Assembly: GCA_900554995.1 (NCBI GenBank)
Contig: USJJ01000016.1
Coordinates: forward strand, 1-12,270
DNA from: an uncultured Ruminococcus sp.
GTDB taxonomy: Bacteria > Bacillota > Clostridia > Oscillospirales > Acutalibacteraceae
Direction: 5' to 3'
DNA length: 12,270 nucleotides
Numbering within the stretch: the stretch's first letter is position 1; every line of letters starts with the position of its first letter. The notes beneath the pieces were generated by a model. That model did no database searches. It was not told where the DNA came from and saw only the letters and a list, made by a program, of their open reading frames with translations. Below, in pieces: positions 1 through 5,631 of the stretch. Both the position numbers and the translations under genes were made by a program.

Positions 1-205
1 CCGCGGGCAGGCCGGTCACGATGGTTTCCAGCACGCCGCCCACGCTGTCGCCCTCACTGCCGGCGGCGCGGATGGCCTCCTGCATGGGGGCCTCCTTGCT
101 CGAATCCAGCAGGGCAAAATGGCTGGGCTCCGGTTCGGGCAGTAACAGCCCGGCGGAGCTGGACAGCGGTGCGTCCTTTACGCCCGCGCACTCGGCAATA
201 TGGGT
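1..205 (-). CDS. aroC: Chorismate synthase, internal fragment running off the left edge
   Basis: Reading the minus strand from about base 208 to base 1 gives an open frame of about 68 residues with no start or stop. It contains THIAECAGV, FALLDSSKEAPM and EGDSVGGVLETIVTGLPA. The last block matches the chorismate synthase signature (E. coli AroC has [21 protein letters not shown]), and the preceding residues fit the variable linker before it. The enzyme makes chorismate from EPSP, the last step of the shikimate pathway, using reduced FMN. GC is about 70% by hand count, far above the rest of the window. Homology ends at about 200-212, where sequence from another gene begins, so the gene is broken at its N-terminal side here and leaves the window at its C-terminal side. 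The right boundary is approximate. Confidence 0.7.
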
Positions 206-721
206 GTCGTTAAGGATGCCGTTTCGGGATTTCTCGGAGTCGGCGATAAGACCTACACAAACGTAAAGGGCAAGAATGAGTTTATGTCCGCTGCATCGCT
301 CAAGGCGTCTGATGTCAAGAGCGCAAGCTACACGCTGAAGAACGGAAAATATACATACACGCTCGTCCTCAATAACGGCACAAGTGCGGCGGCGTCGGGC
401 AGTAAGTCGAACAGCTCGCCGGTTGACCGCAGCGGTATACTTGTAGGCGTAGGCGACAAGTCGGCTTACGACCATAAGTGTGCGGACAATCTCTATACTG
501 CTATCAACAATACCGATGGAGCTTCGGTACAGTCGATCAAGGAGAGCACCTCGAACATCAAGTGCATTGCGGTTGTCAATGCATCAAACGGCAGACTCGA
601 AAGCCTCAGCATTTCCTTTGATTTTGCAGTTACGCTTACAAACACAAAGTACGTTGTCACAATCAAGAATGCGGGCGGCAACGCTTCGACAGCAGTTAAA
701 TATTCAGGTTTCAAATTCTGA
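200..721 (+). pseudogene. 3' part of an uncharacterised secreted/surface protein, 5' end lost at a junction
   Basis: The frame gives 173 residues, but the ATG at 200 is not a credible start: there is no ribosome site and the first codons lie in the GC-rich foreign segment. From about base 212 (KDAVSGFLGVGDK) the protein aligns to the C-terminal domain of the complete protein at 5632-6738. Shared blocks include GVGD, the ASDV..A region, DRSG, DHK-A-N, VVNAS-G-L-SL, FDF and a final GFK. The whole N-terminal half, expected to hold the membrane anchor and linker, is missing. I do not recognise the domain family. The body is Ser/Thr/Asn/Gly-rich with few acidic clusters, as expected of an extracellular beta-rich domain. 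It could be a true truncated copy, or a whole gene cut by a misassembled contig end. Confidence 0.6.
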
Positions 722-741
722 GATTGCAAATTATAATATCT

Positions 742-768
742 GTCTCTCTCTGCGGAGCAGGGGGAGAC
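742..768 (+). terminator. 12-bp hairpin after the truncated surface gene
   Basis: GTCTCTCTCTGC (742-753) pairs with GCAGGGGGAGAC (757-768) around a GGA loop; ten pairs are Watson-Crick and two are U-G. It lies about 20 bases after the stop at 721 and about 20 before the next start. No T-run follows (GTTGATTTAC), so it is a weak candidate for an intrinsic terminator and could instead be a structured 5' leader or mRNA-stability element for the exporter. Confidence 0.4.
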
Positions 769-788
769 GTTGATTTACAGAGGGTGAT

Positions 789-2531
789 TTGTTGAAAGAT
801 ATGAAAAGGTATTTGCAAATGGCAAAGCCTTATTGGGGTACATTGGCATTGACGGTTGCGGCGCTTATCGGTGCCTCCGCCGTGAGCCTTGTCACTCCGG
901 AAATGGTACGCAGGCTTACGGGCGTACTGACAGACGGTACGGCAACCAAGGAAAAGATACTCATCTATGCGGCGATACTGCTTGCGGCATATCTCGCAAA
1001 AGCGTTTTTGACGTTTGTTTCAAAGTATAAGGCACACGTTGCGGCGTGGAACTTTGTCGGCGATATGATGCTCAGCGTCTATAATAAGCTCCAGTCGCTT
1101 TCTATGAGATATTTCGGTGATAAGCAGACGGGAGAAATAATGAGCCGTGTTATCAACGATTCGAGAAATATGGAAACGCTGATTGCTCATGCTTTGCCCG
1201 ATCTTCTTTCAAATATACTTATCGTATTAATGGTTGCGGTGATGATTTTCACGATCAATCCGATTCTTGCGGCAATCTCACTCATTCCGATTCCTCTTAT
1301 ACTTTTAGTAAGCACAAAATTTTCGGGAAAGGTTCATTCGCTTTTCAAAAGGAATCAGGAGGTTCTGGCTGAGGTCAACGGCAAAGTCCAGGACAATATT
1401 TCAGGAATACGTGAGATTCAGTCCTTCGGAAGAGAGACCGAGGAATACACGAGTATGAAAGAGTATTGCAAGTATTACAGCTATGTCAATATCCGTGCAA
1501 ACTTCGCCGCCGCAATATTCCACCCATCAATCGAATTTTTAACCTCAATCGGTTCGGTATTGGTTATGGGAATCGGCGGAACGCTCGCAATGAAAGATGT
1601 GCTTTCCATTTCAGATGTTGTCGGATTCTTTATGTACCTCTCACTCTTTTATTCGCCGATCGCAACGCTTTCGAGAATCGTTGAGGATATGCAGAATGCG
1701 TTCGCAGGCGGACATCGTGTCCTTTCGATTCTTGATATGGAGTCGGAGATCAAGGACAGCGAAAATGCCGAGGATATCGGCAGGGCTGACGGCAATATGG
1801 AGTTCCGCCACGTATCTTTTCATTATAATGAAAACGAACCCGTGTTGAAAGACATATCGTTTAAGGTTCATGCAGGAGAAATGGTTGCGTTTGTAGGTGC
1901 GACGGGCGTCGGAAAATCAACAATCGTTTCACTTATGGAAAGATTTTATGACCCCGTAAGCGGCTCGGTCCTCCTTGACGGCAGGGATATAAGAGATATA
2001 ACCGTTAAATCACTCAGGGAAAATATTTCGATGGTATTGCAGGATGTTTTCCTCTTCAACGGTTCGATTTATGATAATATCGCCTACGGAAATCCGACGG
2101 CAAGCCGTGATGAGGTTATCAATGCGGCAGTAACGGCAAGGGTCAGCGACTTTGTTTGCAAAATGCCGGACGGATATGACACAATAATCGGTGAAAGAGG
2201 AGTACGTCTTTCGGGCGGACAGAAGCAGAGAATTGCAATCGCAAGAGCCGTTCTTAAAAATGCCCCGGTTCTTATTCTCGACGAGGCGACCTCGGCGGTC
2301 GACAACGAGACGGAAGCACTCATTCAGCAGGCGATTGACGAGCTTTCAAAGAGCCGCACGGTGATAGTTATTGCACACAGGCTTTCAACTGTTATGAAAG
2401 CCGACAATATAATTGTTCTTGAGGACGGCAGAATTGCCGAGCAGGGAAATCACAACGAACTTTTGAAGCTCGGCGGAATATATGCAAAGCTCTGTAATGT
2501 CAATTCGGGCAGAATCAAGGCTGAAGCGTGA
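789..2531 (+). CDS. ABCB-type ABC exporter half-transporter (membrane domain fused to ATPase)
   Basis: A 580-residue protein with the MsbA/BmrA/LmrA layout: an N-terminal six-helix membrane domain (about residues 15-310) and a C-terminal nucleotide-binding domain. Visible ATPase elements are the A-loop Tyr346, Walker A GATGVGKST (370-378), Q-loop Gln418, signature LSGGQ (474-478), Walker B LILDEA with Asp499-Glu500, and H-loop His530. All key residues are intact, so a working homodimeric or heterodimeric exporter is expected. Substrate cannot be read from sequence; this family carries lipids, drugs and peptides. The start is uncertain: a GAGGGTGAT ribosome site at 781-789 favours the TTG at 792, while TTG 789 and ATG 801 are alternatives. 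A YhcH-family gene follows after 26 bases, probably co-transcribed. No partner half-transporter is adjacent. Confidence 0.93.
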   Translation: MLKDMKRYLQMAKPYWGTLALTVAALIGASAVSLVTPEMVRRLTGVLTDGTATKEKILIYAAILLAAYLAKAFLTFVSKYKAHVAAWNFVGDMMLSVYNKLQSLSMRYFGDKQTGEIMSRVINDSRNMETLIAHALPDLLSNILIVLMVAVMIFTINPILAAISLIPIPLILLVSTKFSGKVHSLFKRNQEVLAEVNGKVQDNISGIREIQSFGRETEEYTSMKEYCKYYSYVNIRANFAAAIFHPSIEFLTSIGSVLVMGIGGTLAMKDVLSISDVVGFFMYLSLFYSPIATLSRIVEDMQNAFAGGHRVLSILDMESEIKDSENAEDIGRADGNMEFRHVSFHYNENEPVLKDISFKVHAGEMVAFVGATGVGKSTIVSLMERFYDPVSGSVLLDGRDIRDITVKSLRENISMVLQDVFLFNGSIYDNIAYGNPTASRDEVINAAVTARVSDFVCKMPDGYDTIIGERGVRLSGGQKQRIAIARAVLKNAPVLILDEATSAVDNETEALIQQAIDELSKSRTVIVIAHRLSTVMKADNIIVLEDGRIAEQGNHNELLKLGGIYAKLCNVNSGRIKAEA

Positions 2532-2557
2532 TAATATAATATGAAAGGAAAATTACC

Positions 2558-3010
2558 ATGATAGTAACAACGATTGATAAACTGGATTCTTACAGTGAGG
2601 TTCCCTATGCAAGGGACATTATGAGTTTTATTGAAAACTTTAAAAAGACGGATATGATGTCGGGCAGATACGACATTCACGGCGACGACCTTTTTGCCGC
2701 TGTCAGCCGTTACGACACCGAGCCGAGAGAACAGAGAAAATTTGAGAGCCACAGAAAATATATTGACCTCCAGATAGTTCTCGACGGCAGCGAAGAAATG
2801 GACTGGGCACCGATTGACTCGCTTAATATGACCGACAACGGATTTGAGAGGGGAGACGATATTGCTTTTTATAAGGGCACTGAGCTTTCAACGGTAACGC
2901 TTGGCGGTGGTCAGTGTGCGGTACTTTTCCCCGAGGACGGTCACAGACCCAATGTTATGCACAAAAATAAAGAGAATGTTCTCAAAATAGTATTTAAAAT
3001 CAGAAAATAA
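2558..3010 (+). CDS. YhcH/YjgK/YiaL family protein (DUF386), putative sugar anomerase
   Basis: A 150-residue single-domain cupin-like protein, the usual family length. Family marks are FESHRKYIDLQIVLDG (Glu63, His65, Asp70) and LFPEDGHRPNV (Asp127, His129, Pro131); these conserved His/Glu/Asp positions are thought to hold a metal in the beta-barrel. E. coli YhcH (NanQ) speeds sialic acid anomerisation, and other relatives sit in sugar-use operons, so a sugar mutarotase-like role is possible. No sialic acid gene is present here, so I give no symbol. The ATG at 2558 follows AAAGGA (2544-2549) with an 8-base gap. It lies 26 bases after the ABC exporter and before the strong promoter at 3042, so it probably ends that transcript. 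The protein is cytoplasmic, with no signal peptide. Confidence 0.88.
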   Translation: MIVTTIDKLDSYSEVPYARDIMSFIENFKKTDMMSGRYDIHGDDLFAAVSRYDTEPREQRKFESHRKYIDLQIVLDGSEEMDWAPIDSLNMTDNGFERGDDIAFYKGTELSTVTLGGGQCAVLFPEDGHRPNVMHKNKENVLKIVFKIRK

Positions 3011-3041
3011 ATATATTTATGAATAAATATTCGTTTTTTGC

Positions 3042-3070
3042 TTGACATATTCAATTTAAAGTGGTATATT
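3042..3070 (+). promoter_or_regulatory. Sigma-A-type promoter of the amino acid ABC importer
   Basis: A perfect TTGACA (3042-3047), a 17-base spacer and TATATT (3065-3070; 5 of 6 to consensus), 33 bases before the lipoprotein start. This is the best promoter match in the window. An AT-only hairpin at 3013-3030 followed by T6 at 3034-3039 lies just upstream and may end the preceding transcript. Confidence 0.82.
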
Positions 3071-3102
3071 GTTCACGTCAAAAAACAAAGGAGGACAAAA
3101 CT

Positions 3103-3957
3103 ATGAAAAAAATTATTGCTATTGTAATGTCCGTAGTTCTTGTCGCAGGTGTCGCAATGCTTGCAGGCTGCGGAAAGAAAGAAGATGTTAAGGCAGCAAA
3201 AATCATTAACATTGACCTTACTAACGAAAATTATGCGTTCGGTGTTGATAAGGCACAGCCGGAGCTTCTTGAAAAGACAAACGCATTTATCGAGAAAATA
3301 TTGAGTGACGGCACATTTGACGATATCTGCTCTCACTACTTCGGAGACGGTGAGCCGGTACTTGTCAAGTCGGCAGCTAAGGATTCTTCAAAGGATCAGC
3401 TTGTTGTTGCAACAAACGCTGCTTTTGAACCGTTTGAGTACACGGTAGGCGATTCATACGCAGGTATTGATATGGAAATCGCTCAGCTTCTCGCTAAGGA
3501 GCTTGGTAAAGAGCTTGTTATTGATAACATGGACTTCGACGCTGTTTGCCTTTCTGTAGGTCAGCACAAGTGCGATATCGCAATGGCTGGACTTACGGTT
3601 AAACCGGACAGAGAAGCATCCGTTACATTCTCAAAGACATACTACAAGGCATCTCAGAGAGTTGTTGTTAAGGGCGACGATACAACATTTGATGACTGCA
3701 AGACAGCCGATGATGTTCTCAAAAAGCTCCAGAGCTTTGACGCTTCTGTTAAGATCGGTTATCAGAACGGTACAACAGGCGGTATGTATACAAACAATGA
3801 GAGCGACTACGCCTCAAACAACCTCAAGGTTACGGGCAAGGGCTACAAGAACGGTTCTCTGGCAATTCAGGACCTTATCAACGGAAACATCAACTACGTT
3901 ATTATTGACTCTGCTCCTGCAGACTGCATTGTTAAGTCAATTAACGAAGTTGCATAA
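3103..3957 (+). CDS. Amino acid ABC transporter substrate-binding lipoprotein, apparently circularly permuted
   Basis: A 284-residue type II periplasmic-binding-like lipoprotein. The start is the ATG at 3103, preceded by AAAGGAGG (3087-3094); the same frame is open to a GTG at 3061, but that lies on the promoter. Residues 1-22 form a lipoprotein signal peptide with lipobox LAGC, so Cys23 is the lipidated residue. The core from residue 99 follows the polar amino acid family order: QLVVATNAAFEPFEY, DMEIAQLLAKELG, CDIAMAGLTVKPDREASVTFS, GYQNGTTGGMY and YVIIDSAPAD. Residues 34-82 (IINIDLT...YAFGVDKAQPELLEK...DGTFDDICSHYFGD) match what is normally the extreme C-terminus of this family, and the protein stops at SINEVA without that segment. 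It captures an amino acid outside the membrane and hands it to the permease encoded next. Polar amino acid or cystine specificity cannot be decided. Confidence 0.92.
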   Translation: MKKIIAIVMSVVLVAGVAMLAGCGKKEDVKAAKIINIDLTNENYAFGVDKAQPELLEKTNAFIEKILSDGTFDDICSHYFGDGEPVLVKSAAKDSSKDQLVVATNAAFEPFEYTVGDSYAGIDMEIAQLLAKELGKELVIDNMDFDAVCLSVGQHKCDIAMAGLTVKPDREASVTFSKTYYKASQRVVVKGDDTTFDDCKTADDVLKKLQSFDASVKIGYQNGTTGGMYTNNESDYASNNLKVTGKGYKNGSLAIQDLINGNINYVIIDSAPADCIVKSINEVA

Positions 3958-3979
3958 TTAAAGTGGAATAAAAGCAAAG

Positions 3980-3998
3980 CCCCACTGAATAAGTGGGG
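3980..3998 (+). terminator. Intercistronic hairpin between binding protein and permease genes
   Basis: CCCCACT (3980-3986) pairs perfectly with AGTGGGG (3992-3998) around a GAATA loop, followed by TATTTGTTCTT. The T-run is interrupted, so it should be a leaky terminator or a 3' stabiliser of the binding-protein message, allowing more lipoprotein than membrane components. There is no separate promoter evident for the permease. Confidence 0.6.
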
Positions 3999-4024
3999 TA
4001 TTTGTTCTTATAAGAGGATTTTTT

Positions 4025-4735
4025 ATGGGTAATTTTGATATCAAAATCGAAAAGTTTCTCAAAGCCTTTATCGACAACGGCGGTTATCACAACGTTCTCA
4101 CGGGCTTGAAGAATACAATGGAAATTGCAATAATCGGTTTGCTCATCGGTATTGCAATCGGTACGCTGATTGCATCGATCCGTGTTCTTCCGAAATACAG
4201 GACGCTTCCGAGAGTGCTTGATAAAATTTGTTCATTCTATGTTGCAATTTTTCGAGGAACACCGATGGTTGTTCAGCTGCTTGTTTTCTATTATGTTCTT
4301 ATGCCCTTGATGGGAATTAAGATTGACGGCTTGAATGTTGCGATTACGGTTTTCGGACTGAACAGCGGCGCATATGTTTCGGAAATAATGCGTGGCGGCA
4401 TTCTCTCGGTTGACCCGGGTCAGCTCGAAGGCGGTCGCTCTGTCGGTATGAGCTATGCGACGACAATGTTTAAGATTGTTATTCCGCAGGCTATCAAGAA
4501 TATTCTTCCGACTCTCGGCAACGAGTTCATCACGCTTGTCAAGGAGACGTCAATTGTTTCTTTCGTCGGCGCTATGGATCTTTATAAGGTGTTCAACGAC
4601 ATCGGAACTAACAACTATGAGTTTATGGTGCCTTACCTTGTAATGGCTGTTATTTATATTGTAATTGTTTGCCTCATCACGCTTGGCATTAAGTTTATGG
4701 AAAGGAGATTGAGAAAGAGTGATAGACGTAGTTAA
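4025..4735 (+). CDS. Amino acid ABC transporter permease (HisM/GlnP type)
   Basis: A 236-residue inner-membrane protein, typical in length for the polar amino acid permease family. Hydrophobic segments lie at about 32-52, 70-95, 105-120 and 203-222. The family block FRGTPMVVQ is at 76-84, and the cytoplasmic EAA-type loop that docks on the ATPase reads EIMRGGILSVDPGQLEGGRSVGMS (about 120-143, first part abbreviated to the key run RGGI...GQLEGGRSVGMS). ATG 4025 is preceded by AAGAGGA. The gene follows the lipoprotein after a hairpin, and its last 17 bases overlap the ATPase gene, so translation of the two is probably coupled. It would form a homodimeric pore for the amino acid delivered by the lipoprotein. 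The protein looks intact. Confidence 0.94.
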   Translation: MGNFDIKIEKFLKAFIDNGGYHNVLTGLKNTMEIAIIGLLIGIAIGTLIASIRVLPKYRTLPRVLDKICSFYVAIFRGTPMVVQLLVFYYVLMPLMGIKIDGLNVAITVFGLNSGAYVSEIMRGGILSVDPGQLEGGRSVGMSYATTMFKIVIPQAIKNILPTLGNEFITLVKETSIVSFVGAMDLYKVFNDIGTNNYEFMVPYLVMAVIYIVIVCLITLGIKFMERRLRKSDRRS

Positions 4736-5162
4736 CCTGAATAAAAGCTTTGGCGATCATCACGTTCTTAAAGACATTTCCGTAACGATTGAAAAGGGCG
4801 AGCGAGTTGTAATTATCGGACCGTCGGGTTCGGGTAAATCAACATTTCTCCGCTGTCTCAACTGTATGGAGGATCCGACCTCGGGTCAGATTATTTTTGA
4901 GGGCGTTAACATTGCGGATATGAGCGTCAACATCAACACTTACAGAGAGAGGATAGGAATGGTTTTCCAGCATTTCAATCTTTTCAATAACAAGACTGTT
5001 CTTGAAAATATAATGCTCTCTCCGTTCCTTGTCGAAAAGAAGAAGATAAAGAAAGCAAAAAAGGATAATTTTCTCCACAAGCTCGGAATGAAAAAACATC
5101 CGTATACCGAGCGTCAAAGAGGTCAAAGCGCAGAAAAAGGAAGAGGCTATGTCCCTGCTTAA
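4719..5162 (+). pseudogene. Amino acid ABC transporter ATPase (GlnQ type), N-terminal piece of a frameshifted gene
   Basis: GTG at 4719, with AAAGGAGA at 4701-4708, starts a 147-residue frame holding Walker A GPSGSGKST (34-42) and the Q-loop MVFQHFNLF, but no signature, Walker B or H-loop. Recognisable sequence runs to LHKLGM (ATG codon 5088-5090), after which this frame reads [11 protein letters not shown] and stops. The next frame instead reads [20 protein letters not shown] and continues as normal ATPase. Removing one base from the A6 run at 5091-5096 joins the two into about 267 residues. The intact product would energise the permease encoded just upstream. The cause may be a real frameshift, a strain polymorphism, a sequence error, or A-tract transcriptional slippage. 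Confidence 0.85.
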
Positions 5163-5523
5163 GCGAATCGGACTTGAGGAAAAGGCGAACGCATATCCGT
5201 CAACTCTTTCCGGCGGACAGAAGCAGAGAATAGCAATTGTCCGTTCGCTTGCAATGCATCCGGAGGTTATTCTCTTTGATGAGCCTACGTCGGCTCTTGA
5301 CCCTGAGATGGTCGGCGAGGTTCTTGAGCTTATGAAAGAGCTTGCTGAGGAAAATATGACGATGGTTGTCGTCACTCACGAGATGGGCTTTGCCAAGGAG
5401 GCGGCGACGAGAGTTATATTTATGGATGACGGTAGGATGGTTGAGGAGAATACTCCCGCAGAATTTTTCTCCTGCCCGAAAACCGAACGTTGCAAAGACT
5501 TCCTCTCAAAGGTACTTGTGTAA
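5149..5523 (+). pseudogene. Amino acid ABC transporter ATPase, C-terminal piece of the same frameshifted gene
   Basis: This frame holds the rest of the ATPase: LSGGQKQR (residues 20-27), Walker B VILFDEP with TSALD, and the H-loop THEMGF. Coding homology begins upstream of the ATG at 5149, at least from about 5101, so that ATG is internal to the ancestral gene. A purine-rich AAAAAGGAAGAGG stands just before it and the upstream frame ends at 5162, so re-initiation is physically possible; without the Walker A half in cis, though, a working NBD would need the two halves to associate. The gene ends 13 bases before a terminator, closing the importer operon. Confidence 0.85.
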
Positions 5524-5535
5524 AAATTGCACAAA

Positions 5536-5577
5536 AAATGCACGCTATTTTTGTAATAACGTGCATTTACTTTTTTT
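5536..5577 (+). terminator. Intrinsic terminator of the amino acid importer operon
   Basis: AAATGCACG (5536-5544) pairs with CGTGCATTT (5560-5568) across a 15-base AT-rich loop, followed by T7 at 5571-5577. It lies directly after the ATPase stop and overlaps the -35 region of the next promoter. Confidence 0.72.
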
Positions 5578-5594
5578 GCAAGAAAAAGTATAAT
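5566..5594 (+). promoter_or_regulatory. Promoter of the repeat-bearing surface protein gene
   Basis: A perfect -10 TATAAT at 5589-5594 lies 17 bases after TTTACT (5566-5571, 4 of 6 to TTGACA). The -35 overlaps the 3' arm of the preceding terminator. The expected transcription start is near 5601, just before the ribosome site AAAGGGG serving ATG 5632, so the ATG at 5608 is in the leader. Confidence 0.65.
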
Positions 5595-5631
5595 ATAGTA
5601 AACATATATGATCTCGAAAGGGGCAAATATC

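Noticed and set aside
21..266. Plus-strand open frame over the left edge.
   Set aside because: Low-complexity Ser/Pro-rich reading on the strand opposite the aroC coding, spanning the junction; no ribosome site.
2558..3010. Naming the YhcH-family gene nanQ.
   Set aside because: No sialic acid genes are nearby, and family members serve different sugars.
3013..3039. AT-only stem followed by T6 as a confident terminator.
   Set aside because: Eight A-T pairs with a two-base loop form a very weak hairpin; noted under the promoter only.
3061..3102. GTG at 3061 as start of the binding protein.
   Set aside because: It overlaps the spacer and -10 of the promoter, and the added residues would precede a normal signal peptide; ATG 3103 has a strong ribosome site.
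5091..5097. AAAAAAC looks like a classic -1 slippery heptamer in the ATPase gene.
   Set aside because: The downstream ATPase reading needs a +1 shift (one base skipped). A -1 shift here would enter the third frame, which does not carry the homology.
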